The position numbers were made by a program, and so were the translations under genes. A stretch of 64,000 bases of DNA. Origin: Mytilisepta virgata. Lineage: Eukaryota; Mollusca; Bivalvia; Mytilida; Mytilidae. The notes under the pieces are model-generated. The model did no database searches, was not told where the DNA came from, and saw nothing but the letters and a program-made list of their open reading frames with translations. The DNA lies in NCBI GenBank assembly GCA_028015205.1, contig CM051516.1, forward strand, positions 39,570,230 through 39,634,229, given 5' to 3'. Below, piece by piece: positions 37,715 through 49,907 of the stretch. Each line of letters begins with the position of its first letter. The stretch's first letter is position 1.

Positions 37715-40700
37715 CTAAGTTAGGAATTCCTCTGAACTTTACCTTACTTCTTCATATAATCTTGAAAGTTCATAGCCTTTACAGTTAGGAGAAATTGCGT
37801 TATTGTAGAAAAACAATCCTGAATACATGAAGCGGAAACATCCCACTCGAAGGAGAATGTTTTTAATTAGTTTTATTCTTCTTCCGTAATTTCAAACAGA
37901 AATACATTTAAAATATGTGCATTCTTGTTTATTTAAATCAATGTGTTAAAATGATGCATTCGAGAACCTTCTAAGGGATATGTTGGGAGAATTCATATAG
38001 GAAAAGTGCATACAAATTTCATTTGCACATAAACAAAACTGCAGTTGAAATTTATAAATGCAGATTGTCAAATCCGATAATAACCTTTATAATCTGAACC
38101 ATACATCGTTTATTTTGAACCACGCGTTTTGCCGCCTATTCGGCTAATTCGTAAATTTAGTATTATAGATATATATTTTTATATTTTATAATTCAAACTG
38201 AAGTAATTTCATATCAGATTTTTGCATGGAAAAAGACTACTTACAGCCCGCTTCTTGTCCTTCAGCTTAAAACAGATGACAAGAAAGGTACTACTGAAAT
38301 TGTAAAATCTTCTGAATTTTGTTCAGAAGCCAGGAAATGTCCTGAAACATCTATTAACAATCCTCATTTCTAAAATATCAGTGTTCTATTCTGACATTTG
38401 TTCCTGAAAACCTGTCCAGTGTCTAATCGCAAATAGGAGCAAAATATTTGTGTAAAAACCAAATTATTTTTGCAAATTCAGCCAAAGTATGAAACTGGGT
38501 GACAAAGTTGGTCATGTTATACTAATATTTTTGTGATTCACACATATATATTTATGTTTGTGTTTTGATAGAGTATTCAGACATTGACAAAAGTAAAATT
38601 GATAAAAATATTGGTATAAAGATATCAGTCCTTAATTCTTTACTTGGTGGATATACCAATTATTCAACTACTAGAAAATTATACAGAAAATACCCAAATG
38701 CTCCAAATCTTATCTAGACACTCACTAACTGAATTCCAATATACACAACCAATTCTGATGTTGTAATTGACTTTTGTCACAAGAAACAGAATTTATTGGC
38801 CATTCATACACATTAACTGCTAAAGCCATTACAACCTGATGTTACATACAGGAAAATAGTTCTTGTTGTGGCTTAAATGGAATTTATTATAAATCAAAGT
38901 AGGAATTATACTGGAAAACAGGCATTTAGCTCTGACAAATTACACATCGAAATAGGCATTTAGGTTAGCACAAAACTTCTTTCTGCTTATTAAATGAAGG
39001 TCATATGGGTAAGAGGGTTTTTGACATGGGCATACGAGAAATAAAATTGAAAATTTATATATCATGTATATAATTGAACAAAAAATAAGAATTTGGCCTG
39101 CACACTGCATTTTTCCCAGTTTGCAAGAAACACCGTTAATAACAACCTACCGGGTATCATCATGGCAACAGATGAAATAAAATTTGTCAAAAATGACCCT
39201 GTACCCCCTTTTTAAATGTATGTTCTAGAATTATTACCATTGAGTAGACTGGCATCAATGAGCTTGGGGACAAGAATACAATTTTACATATAAAAATAAA
39301 TTTCTAACTTCAAAGCTGAACACATCCTGTTAAACTTTATCTTTTTTGCATGAAAACTTATTAAACAAAGCAAAACATATTTATGATAAATAGAAAGGAT
39401 ATATGAAGGTATGATAACTTGAATCTGAACTCCATAAAAAAAAACTAACTGAATTAAAGCTAAACAGATTTTCAACTAAAAAATCTGCTTTAAAACTAAG
39501 TAACTTTTACTCATGTATTATCGTATTGTATTGTAGCATATTATATTGTACTTTCACCAATAAACTATTGTAATGCAATACTGATTGTAAAGTCAATTCT
39601 GATTGGACAAAGTTGAAAATCTCATGGCATCAAATACACAATTGATGCCATGAAATTATTTCGCAAGCGCAGATGTTACTTCAGAAATTTTGAAAATTTT
39701 CGTTTTAAAGTGATATTTTGACATCTGCATTACAATAGAGAAAACAGTATTTTATTTTATTATTAGATGTAATCAACCGATGATTTGATGGTCGTAAATG
39801 TCCGTTTACTGGCTCCGCTAACGCGTCGGCAGTAAACTCAATTTACAACCATCAAATCATTCAACTGATGCCATCAAATAATAAATAAAATACAGTTATC
39901 TCCTAATTTGAATTAAAAAAAGTTTTTCTACAAACTGTTAGCCTTCAAACAAATGTATTTTCATTACTGTATAAAAGTAATTTTATGGTACACTTTCCTA
40001 TCATCTCTTCTATCATGTGAGAAGTCATACATATGTGTTATGATTGAAGTGTTTACATTCATGTGAACCATAATTTCATTCAATTCTCATTTCACATAAA
40101 TATACCCTCAGTTTTATTTGTGCAAAGCAATCCTGGTGCTCTAATACGACAATCCTTATGAAAATTTCACAGCTAGACATAAGTGAGCTGTAGAGATTAG
40201 AGCCTATTAAGGTAAAGAAAGTGTTTTCCAAAACATTTGAAAAACTATAAATTCAGGATTAAGGTGTAGTTTTCACATGCATCAATGCCCATTTCTTGGT
40301 GAAATCTGCTACCAGTAATGACATTTCACAGAATGTTCTCTTGTTTCATGTTAAATAAAAATTTTAAGAGCCTGTTGTAAAAGCTTTCTTCCTATCCTAG
40401 ATTTTATGTATGAAAGTTTAGTAAAAAGCTACATGTAAATTTTTCAGTATATCAAAGGACAGTAACTCCATATCAATTACAATTAATAATCAAATCTCTA
40501 AAACAAAAACTAAATAATAAATGTATACCACTTTCAAATTATTAAGCAAAATTGTAATATATAAATAAGCAATACATTTTATCAAGTGATGCCAAAGGGC
40601 AATAACTCAATTAAGATTAAAATTGACAAAAACAGATCGTTTGAGGTAAAAATATATTAGTGTCAAAGATGTGTGGAAGAGGGTTAATATTTTCAGATTT

Positions 40701-42499
40701 GATTTGAAAAAAATCATAATGAACTGTGAATTTGTGTATGCAATAAAATTCCCTGTTATGAAATCTGACTGTACATTTAAATCTCTATTATAGATGCCAT
40801 AACATAAGATGAGCAGATTATTTTGTATTTAGTGCCTAATTATCCAGAAAACTTATTTTTATTGTGAGTGAATTTAATAATACAAAATTAAATTGAATTA
40901 AAAAGTAATTTCATGACAGCAAATAAACTATATGGAACAGTGCACATCAAAATTCAATTATGACAGAAGACTGAAATTGAAAATTACCAAGTATTTACCT
41001 TGAATAGAATTTAAATATATGTAAATACTGTTTATGCAGGTCCTTGAGTCTTCTCGCAGGTGTAAAATATTCTTAGAGAACAAGAAAAAAATGTTTCAGC
41101 TAACACAAGAGACCTTTTTTTAATATTTTTCAGTAGCATTAAACCAGTTACAATTTCAAAAAAAAATTTCTAAGCTTAGGTAGCAATGTGCCTAATGGAA
41201 AGTCAAAAATATCTTTTCTATTACAGATAAGTGTCAAAAATTGCTCGAAAAAGGCTTCTTGTAGTATATTACATGTATTAATGCATAAATGAGACTCACC
41301 TTTTTCGTCCAATTAATGGTTTGCATTAAAACCCCTATTATTCTTTAATTATTCTTTGTTAATTTTCAGAAGCTCTCACATAAATTAAGACAAATCTTAT
41401 CCTTGAATATTTAAAAATATTCCACAAAAATGTGTACCCACTACTACTAGAATTCTGAACATTAAATTTTTTTCTCAAAAAAAAGCAAATAACAATGAAA
41501 TAAAACAAAACATAAATTATTTACTGTACCTGAATAAGAATAAAATGTATTGATAGAAATCCTAGAACAAATGAAAATTTAAACTGTACGACACACAGTG
41601 ATGAGAAATACGTAAGATAGATACTGTGTCAAATTCTCCCTATTATCCTACTATTGACTACAAATTACCTGTGAGTGACCACTAATGTTTCTATCAATAT
41701 CCAATAAAAACACTATGATTACAAAGGCGATTGTCCTGGTCTCAGAAAAACTCTCTTAATGATGCAGCGAACCAGTCTGATCTTTACACGGAAATATGGA
41801 GAAATAAAATATGAAAATATAAGAGGATCATTTAAATCATTGAAGCCTTAATCAAACTATTGACAGCTAATAACAAATAGTTATAGGGATATTCGAATTT
41901 TTCCGGACTTTTCCATTAAGATCAATGACAAAAATCACTTTCCGTTAGTACCCTGGAGACAGAATAAATCACGGGGTGTTGATTACAATGGAATTAGCAT
42001 CCATCACATTGCTTCCAGGCAATATTCAATGTGAACAATGATAAATGAAAATGTTTCGTGACCAGGGGCTAAATCTAAAATTTTTCATTATTATATAGTC
42101 GATCTATATAACAATCAATCAGCGTTATAATGATGTGCAGTGTAATGACACAAACTGTCACATTTATCTGCTGTTATTACTTAGCCTTAATTTATTTAAT
42201 TTTTTCAAAGTCCATAATGAAATATGGTTATGGATTTAAAAATTAAATGTTAATAAGTTAACCAACTGTTGTGTTAGCTATTTTTTAAAAAGATTAACGT
42301 GAGTTTAATTTTATTAAATTAATATGATTTTCATCCTGTTGCATTTTTTAGATTTAAAAAAACTTAACTAAAGCTTTAATTTTTATATTTATTTAATAAT
42401 TTTTTTACACTTTTTGTATAATTTTAAGAGTATTGTTATACTTATTGATTTTAAAATCATTGCACTGATTTCTGAATTTACATATGTTTCCTGGTTTTT
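37715..42499. other. Noncoding stretch
   Basis: A+T-rich, with the hairpin element at 39748-39897 as the only definable structure. No exon, RNA gene or transposon end was supported. The minus-strand frame 39284-39475 has no domain. Confidence 0.6.
39748..39897. repeat. Near-palindromic element, about 150 bp
   Basis: Arms contain tgatttgatggtcgtaaatg and tttactg on the left and cagtaaa and tttacaaccatcaaatca on the right; outside these, attttattttattatta pairs with aataataaataaaat. The loop is GC-rich for this region (gctccgctaacgcgtcgg). It could be a small foldback transposon; flanking duplications were not resolved. Confidence 0.78.
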
Positions 42500-42955
42500 G
42501 AAGCAGGTAAAAACTAGAACTGTGAGGGGACTTCACTCTAGGAAAATTTAATGGACTAGGGCATATTGTCTCACAATTTCTAAGTGCAACTGGGTATAAC
42601 TGAGGGAAAAATAAATGGACCAGGATATCCTTCACATGTGCACATCTACATATTAGGATCTTGCAGTATACAAAGTTTCATGAGCTTCTGATGAAGCATG
42701 TTGGAGAAGTCGCAATGACAAAAAGCATGGTGAATAGTCTCACAATTTCTAAGTTCAACTGGGCAGAACTCTGTGGAAAATTGATGGACAACAAAATCCT
42801 TTATACAGCAGAGTTTACTTGTCATTATCTTAAGTTATACCAAGTTTAGTTGAAATATGACAAAAGATGTGGAAGTTTGTTTGGACAGACAGACAGACAG
42901 GCTGATTCCTATATACCTCCCCAGACTTTGTTTGCGGGGGGTATAATAGCTCAAA
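42500..42955 (+). repeat. Interspersed repeat with a (GACA)n tract
   Basis: The phrase gtctcacaatttctaagt occurs at 42569 and 42738, so the block contains an internal duplication. The 3' end has GACAGACAGACAGACAGGC, 'gattcctatatacctcccca' and 'gtttgcggggggtataatag', an ending I recall from bivalve interspersed repeats. The plus-strand frames 42661-42849 and 42850-43155 derive from it. Confidence 0.6.
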
Positions 42956-44456
42956 AACTTATATATCTGACTACAATGCCCTTCCTAGAAGTTATTTCTC
43001 ACACCCATAACTGTCTTGTATTATGTATACATGTAATGTCAAACACTTTAGGGTTAAAAGACTTTTTTTTGTCCTACAATTGTCTTGCTCTTTTTAATAT
43101 TTCAAGTTCTGTCATAATGATCAAAATTATATATTTAAAATCTCTAATTAATTAAAGACCTAATTAATAACATGTCTGACATGATAGTCCATGTAACATT
43201 GCTGTTGTTTCGAATTTGGCAACAGGAAAGACATGTTACATATTAAATATTCTAAAATACATATGTACCAATATTGATGCACAAAATGCACATTTTGACT
43301 GATTAGTTGTTCTCAAGGCATAAAAGAAATTTTTTGCTCCAAAATGTGAATACCAGATTAATTACAGAATTCTATTACATTATTTTGGACAATTTTAACA
43401 ATAATATCCTTATTTGTGTTGATTTTAATACCTTGTTAACATTCTGGCATATAATAAAAATTTCAAACAACTATCTGGGTATCATTATATAATTTATTCA
43501 AATATACCTTTCTCCTTAAAACATAATTAGGAATTTCTAAAATCACTATATCATTACTTAATTTGGGTTTATTCTTAAGATAAGGGGAATAACTCACTAT
43601 CTTTTACTATGAACAAGAAAATAGCTTACCTGTTCCTTTTATTGCAGTTTCCTTTAAAAATTAACTGACTGCTCTGTATTATATTCTGTAATGAAAAGAA
43701 TGAAATTAAACATTAGGGGCAGCTGAAGCCCACCTCTGGGTGCAGGATTTTCTCTCTTCATTGAAGACCCATTGGTCTTTGCTCTTTTGGTCGGGTTGTT
43801 GGGTCTTTGACACATCCCCCATTTCCATTCTCTATTCTACGAATAAAGTTAGTATAAAAATATATATTGAGATTCACTTTAAATATGAGGCTGGTTTAGT
43901 TCCAACTGCTAAAGTGACTTTTGTGGAGAATTTTGTAATTGATTAGTCTGAATTTCCTCCGACCTAAGTCTAAAAAATTCTTCCTGGTGGAATATCATTT
44001 AAAAAAACAATGTTATTAAAGAGGTCAGAGAAAATTATGAGATAGCATATGGCCATTTAGGTCAGTTTGCTATTAAAACTAAGGATTTTTTATGATGCAT
44101 GCATAAAATTGTTTTATTCATCATGTGTTCATTACAAAACACTTTCTTTTCTTGGACAGAGTGGTTATACAGTATGACACTGTCCAGCAGTATGTCAACT
44201 TTTTTTTCAGAATATGCTTTTTCAGTTTGGGTAAGTGTTCAATTATTCTGGCTAGTGGTCACTAGGTTGGATATCATATTGTATTGGGTATTAAATGTTT
44301 TTTTACACCACCAAAAGTTCATATTTGACATTTGTGTATCACAAATCTGTTAGACCGTGCATGTCAAACTATGCTGACCCCCTGCTGTATCTGTGTTTTG
44401 GATTTGCTGTCTTTTTCTGTTGAGAGTCTGGATGGATGTGTTATATTGTTTATTTA
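42956..44456. other. Noncoding with a reversed repeat fragment
   Basis: At 43711-43835 is the reverse complement of the repeat at 6996-7110 (gacccattggtctttgctct, followed by gtcgggttgttgggtctttga). The rest is A+T-rich; plus-strand open frames at 43307-43492 and 44099-44353 show no domains. Confidence 0.6.
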
Positions 44457-44654
44457 TGTTTCATTGTTTGTTTAGTTTGTTTAGTTCGGGTTTTACGTCA
44501 TTTTCAGCAGATTTGGCTGGAGGAAGTTTTTAGTACCCATAGAGAACCACCATCCTTCGGTAGGAAAATAGGGCATTGACAGGCTCGTGGTCATGAGTAG
44601 TCATGAAGAACTACCTAAACCACTCTGGCTACTCAGGCCCCGTGTTTCACTGTT
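44457..44654 (-). mobile_element. tRNA-derived SINE, copy 3 (internally deleted)
   Basis: Body 44469-44642 on the minus strand, flanked by TGTTTCATTGTT (44457-44468) and TGTTTCACTGTT (44643-44654), eleven of twelve alike. It retains the tRNA-like 5' region ending near GGCC, the ccttcggtaggaaaat core and the GTTTAGTTcGGGTTTTA tail, but about 85 bp of the middle, including the box B area, is missing relative to copies 1 and 4. Confidence 0.82.
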
Positions 44655-45574
44655 AACTGTTTTCTGTTATCTTTAATTTTTCATTGTTAATGACATGAGT
44701 TGCCAATTTTAAGCTTTTGGGAAGGACTCTCTGTAAGTACACGTTATAGTCAGATTTCTACCACTGATATAACTGAACCCAAAAAATAAAAGTAACATTA
44801 ATATAAAAGCAATAATTCAAGTGCATCCGGCCTCATTGTCTCCAAGAAAATTATCACTACTTGCATGACTTGTCATACTTTCAGATCAATTTCAAGTTAA
44901 ACTCCATGCCTATTTCAAATAAAATGCTGATGTGTCAAACCTGACCATTTCTTCAATCATAAATTTTAATTGGTTTCTAAAGTTAACCACAAAAGTGTGG
45001 TATTTTATATCGAAAGTCAATTACAACGAGCAACATTTCTCCAGAATATAACAGAACCAATCATCCCTTAAATGTCAAAATAAAACAATTACAGGACCAA
45101 TCCTTGGAATTATGACAAAATCTGTAGACATATCGTTTTAGATATTTCTATTGGGATATTGTTCTGAGATTAGAATAAAATTTATATTCTTAGATCATCA
45201 ATTCTGAAGATAGATCTACAAATATACTTCTTCGTGTTTCCAAATATAGAAAGGAAATTTTACTTTATAGAGACAGTAAATAAAGAGAAGATGGAAATTA
45301 ACATCTAGTCTGCAAGTCCAATGAATTACTTTCTTTGAAACAAGAACAGTTTATATATTATATAAAATAACATAAATGGAAGGATATGTGGAATAATAAC
45401 ACGGGAATAGAATTTGAAAAGTACAAAATGAGATGGTCATAGTCTTAAATATGTGACATGTGCCCACAGGTTTTTAATGGCCCCATATTTAAGAAATGAT
45501 CAAATTCAACATGAAATAACAGAATGTTGGAAATAATAACACAAATTTTTCAAATGACAAAATAAAAATCTGAG
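44655..45574. other. Noncoding spacer between two SINEs
   Basis: A+T-rich sequence with nothing recognised. It separates two minus-strand copies of the same SINE family, 920 bp apart. Confidence 0.6.
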
Positions 45575-45853
45575 AAATATGGTTTGTTTGTTTGTTTGTT
45601 TAGTTGGGGTTTTATGTTGTTTTCAGCACATTTGGCTATTTTGTGGCGGTCAGTTTTTATTGGTGGAGGAAGCCGGAGTACCCGAAGAGAACCACAGACC
45701 TTCGGTAGGAAAATTGACAATCCTTGTCAATTAAGATCAGAGTCAAACACACCCCGCCACAGGTGAGATTTGAACTTATTTCAGCGTTGACAGGCTAGTG
45801 ATCATTAGTAGTTATGATGAACTACCTAGACCACTCGGCCGCACAAATATGGT
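45575..45853 (-). mobile_element. tRNA-derived SINE, copy 4
   Basis: Body 45584-45844 on the minus strand, flanked by perfect AAATATGGT (45575-45583 and 45845-45853). It is full length: the complement shows GCGGCCGAGTGGTCTAGGTAG (box A), the box B-type region, a 'ggtggaggaagccggagtac' core and the AGTTGGGGTTTTAT tail with (TTTG)n. It is close to copy 1, suggesting both are young. The open frame 45584-45766 is a by-product. Confidence 0.9.
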
Positions 45854-46809
45854 AAAATGACCTGTACACTTTTATATTAACCATCAGATTAATACAACAC
45901 TTTGGTCTGGTGCAATACAGCAGAAAGTGATATATGCTTTCCATATTTTTAAATGAAAGTGTTATTAACTGGCTGTTTCTTAATTGGCCCTGGTATAGAT
46001 TTGAGGTTGGCTGTATTTGTACCAAGGGAAATACAGCTATAGCATGAAATATCGAGTTAGTAGTAACAATATGATATAACATATCGCAATAGAATCTGGA
46101 TTGATATTATACAAATACTTTGCTCCCAGGAAAAGCTGGTGTTATTTTAAAATAAGTGAATCATGTTGAATTATTGGATAAAAACAATCTATGCAACAAA
46201 TATCACCATAACTTTAATTTCTATTACAATATCTGTCACAAATGTTTTTTTCTTTCAATTACATCAAAGTGTTTCAGTTGTGTGATGTTCTACCTGAGGT
46301 ATCCAATTTATAACCATTTTGAGTTAAATATATATGATTAACTGTTATAATTTATATGAAGTTTAATCAGCACAGCTGAAGCATGTTTTGGACGAAAAAA
46401 TTAGTTATATATTGATATCTGGTTAGGGTAGATAATATGAAAGTGAGATATTTTGATTTAACTTGACAAGAAATGCCAAAGTAACATATGATGGAAGTCC
46501 AAGCTAAGGGACAGAGTGAGGCCTTTAACACTGAGAAAATCTTCCCTTTAAATGTAAGTTAAAAACAGTCCCTAGAAGGACCACTAAATGTCAACCATAT
46601 CTGAGGAAATTCCAAAATTTACACACAATAAAAAGGAAAACAAATCTAACAAATACATTCCCATCATATTTATGCACAACAATTTCACAATGCATGTCTG
46701 AAAAATACCAAAAATACAAATAATTGTGGGACATATTAAAAAAATATGTTAGAGGAAAAAATGCAGTATAATTTGGGCAAATATTTATTATTGGGGAGGG
46801 GAGGGCAGA
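45854..46809. other. Noncoding stretch
   Basis: A+T-rich; at 46500-46550 is a short fragment (gacagagtgaggcctttaac) of the repeat also seen near 19730 and 25850. No gene supported. Confidence 0.55.
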
Positions 46810-47770
46810 TTCATCCAATGCTTGTTCATACATAAAAACATTTCAATTGGCTTGGTACATGTAGTTTCTGACATTAGACCTTTGTACAAAATACCCCATA
46901 GTCTCCAATGTTTAACTAAATCTGGCTGTGGAGACCATCCTGAATTTCCGATCGGCACAAAAAACATATATATTGTAGAGGTTCATCCAATGCTTGTTCA
47001 TACATAAAAATATTTCAATTGGCTTGGTATTTTCTGACAAGAAGACCTTTATACAAATTTCCCCATAGGGTCCAATGTTAAACTTTGTCCGGCTGTGGAG
47101 GCCATCTTGAATTTTCAATCGGCACAAAAACATAAATTTGTAGAAGTTCATCCAAGGATCATTCATGCAACAAATCAATTCAATTGGCTCAGTAGTTTCT
47201 GACAAGAAGAGTTTTAAAGATAAGTCCAATCATAATGAATTATCTGCCCTTGGTAGCCATGTTGAATATCCAAACGGCACAAAAAACATATTTTTGTAGT
47301 GGTCTATCAAATGATCATCTACACATCAAAAACATTTCAATTGGCTTGGTAGTTTCTTACAAGAAGACCTTTATACAAATTTCCCCATAGGCTTCAATGT
47401 TAAACTTAGTCCGGCTGTGGTGGCCATCTTGAAATTTCGATCGGCACAAAAAACATACATTTTGTAGAGGTTCATCCAAGGATCATTCCTGCAACAAATC
47501 AATTCAATTGGCTCAGTATTTTCTGACAAGAAGAGCTTTAAAGGTAAGTCCAATCAGAATGAATTATCTGCCCCTGGTAGCCATGTTAAATATCGAATCA
47601 GCAACAAAAAACAACCTTTTGTACAGAACCATCCAATTAACATTCCTGCCAAGTTTGGTTCAATTTTAACTGGTGGTTTCAGAGAAGAAGATGAAAATGT
47701 TTAATGTGGACGGACGACGGACGCAAAGTGATGGCAAAAGCTCACATTGCCTTTTAAGCCAGGTGAGCTA
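46810..47770 (+). repeat. About 160-bp tandem repeat ending in the GTGAGCTA hairpin
   Basis: Five units are marked by CGGCACAAAA-type phrases at 46953, 47120, 47275, 47442 and (as CAGCAACAAAA) 47599; spacing alternates 167, 155, 167, 157, so the true higher-order period is about 322 bp made of two subunit types. Each unit carries tttctgacaagaaga, 'ggctgtggtggccatcttga'-type and ttcatccaaggatcattc-type phrases. The 3' end (gacggacgacggacgcaaag, then GCCAGGTGAGCTAAAA) matches 3310-3392. Minus-strand open frames of 60-105 codons repeat with the units and show no domain. Confidence 0.85.
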
Positions 47771-48413
47771 AAAACAGGAGGAAGTAATAGAAAAGAAGAA
47801 GAAGCTTAGAAATAATAATCGAAACCATAACGGAACGGGAACAAACCACGGAAATCGAATCACGAATAATTTGGGTTTATTAAATTAAGCTACGTTGATT
47901 AAAGCAAATACTATATGAAATTAGAAAGTATATTACATGCACTAACTATTTATTATTATATAATATTTCTGACGATTATTGGCTCGGGGGTAAAATGGCT
48001 AATAAATTTCAGTCCACAAATTTAATAGTATAGATGTGCTGTATATTCTTTTTCCATTATAGAAGTTCATAATCACACAAAAATGGTAGCACTCAAACAC
48101 GGTAACACACAATCGACTATTAATAGGGCAGTTTGGTTAATTGAAGTTCAATGATGGGACTTAAAATGAAGTTTGACATACCCACAGTGTTCCAGCCATT
48201 TCAGTTCCATTGATCAAATTTTTGATGTATATGGTAATAAAAAGGTAAGCTTTGGGGTAAAACTTTTGATACTCTGTTACTGAACAGAGATAAATCATGA
48301 GTTAAATCTGGATGAATATTCCAATTAATGCAGAAAAATCTTTCTTTAATAGATTGTATAATTAGTACGAAAATTGTTTGATTCTAAAAATATATTTTAT
48401 ACATAATTTATCT

Positions 48414-48692
48414 TTAAGGTATCCGGACCATAATAGTTCATGTTCGAAAATTTTATCTCGTTTTGGCCGTGAATGGCTGAACCAAACAATTTAAAACTGG
48501 GATTTTGTATATATATTTTTCTCAAGTTGAAACACACTTTGTTGCTTATATGGAGAGTCTGTAAAAATAAGTTAGTTATATTGACATTTCCGAAGTTTGC
48601 CGATAATTACCGAGGTCATTTCACTTGCGTTGTATGGAACATCCGGGAATTTTGGAATAATCACGTGGTCATTTATGGTCCGGATACCTTAA
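48414..48692. mobile_element. piggyBac-like MITE, 271 bp, TTAA duplication
   Basis: Element 48418-48688, flanked by TTAA at 48414-48417 and 48689-48692. The inverted ends are perfect over 16 bp: GGTATCCGGACCATAA at the left and its complement at 48673-48688. TTAA target duplication is the hallmark of piggyBac-superfamily insertion; the end sequence itself is not the classical piggyBac end, so the assignment rests on the duplication. No transposase inside; the frame 48473-48712 is a shadow. Confidence 0.85.
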
Positions 48693-49673
48693 GTGTTCCA
48701 AACCAAAGATAAAATATAGACTGATTTAAATGTGTTCAATCCCATTTTTCTTGAATTTTATTGAGAGAGCTTATCTAAAATTATCTTCAATTTTTGAAAA
48801 ATACAAAGATAGTCGTAGAGAAACAACTTGCAGCAGGGAAATCAAATCATATTGTGACATTCACTGAGAGTTACCTCGACACTATGCATGTTATTAGACA
48901 TCACTTATAATCAGCCAATCAGCTAACATCTACGGCCAACATTTAATAAAAAGATGCGCAACAAAAACCTAGCCAGATGCACTGCCTGGTTTCCTTAGAT
49001 GAAAAAAAAAACAAATTCAAAACTGTTTATTTAAGCAAAGGCTTTTTGCAACTCTACAAACAGCTGTTGTTTACTTCAATAAATCTTATTTGACAAGTTC
49101 TACCAATACACATCCTGACTTTTGACCCAGTTGGACTGTGATTGACAGTTGGATTTCTCACTAATCAATATTTAATTGACTATAATAAGAATCCAAGTGC
49201 AATAGTATTAGTGGTTACTTTAACAAATTACTTCAGGTCATCAAGTCAATCTTTTCTATGATGCTTGATTTGAATTACAGCTGCTAGATCAAAGGTGGAT
49301 AACTCTAAACACTTTTGTGGACACAAAAATGGACATGTAAAAATAATGAACATACTCAAAAATGAAAAAACATTAAACTGACATTTTGAAAATGAAATTT
49401 AAATATAAAAAATTTTTCCGTAGTAATTATAAAGTCTGATTGTCATGAAATATTAATTAATGTTTGTGAAAAATATTAATACTATACAGCAAAACTCTGG
49501 CTAAACCACATCTAAATTCATTTTTGTGGCTATAAACATCTTACAATAAATGTATTTCATGGCATTTTAAATATTCATGGTAAAAACTTCTGAAAGAGTC
49601 AGCTGGTGTGATCTACATATCAATATATTACAAATAAAACAAAGAGTTGTTAGAAATCTTTAACTTTAATCAG

Positions 49674-49907
49674 TAAGGCCTAAAAAAAATATAGTTGTGT
49701 TTAGGGTAACCCGACCCTACCTAATTTTTAGTGCCTACCCTAAATTTTTTATAACCTTTCTTCAACAAGCACTGTTAAAGTCAAGGTGACTCCAGTATAC
49801 AACCTAACTAAAAAAATTAATGTAAAAAAAAAAAATTTCCCTACCAACCCTATCTAACTTTTTTCAGTGTGTTACCCTAAACACATGTATTTTTTTATTT
49901 GGCCTAA
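49674..49907. mobile_element. PIF/Harbinger-like MITE, 228 bp, TAA duplication
   Basis: Second copy of the element at 33466-33662, in inverted orientation. It spans 49677-49904 with TAA on both sides, GGCCTAAAAAAAATATAGTT at the left and TGTATTTTTTTATTTGGCC at the right. The internal part is about 30 bp longer than in the other copy. Each end carries TTTAGGGTAAC, which includes a telomere-like TTAGGG. Confidence 0.83.

Noticed and set aside
46912..47229. A minus-strand gene of 105 codons with repeated motifs
   Set aside because: The motifs repeat exactly with the 160-bp tandem units and neighbouring units carry stops; more simply explained as repeat DNA.
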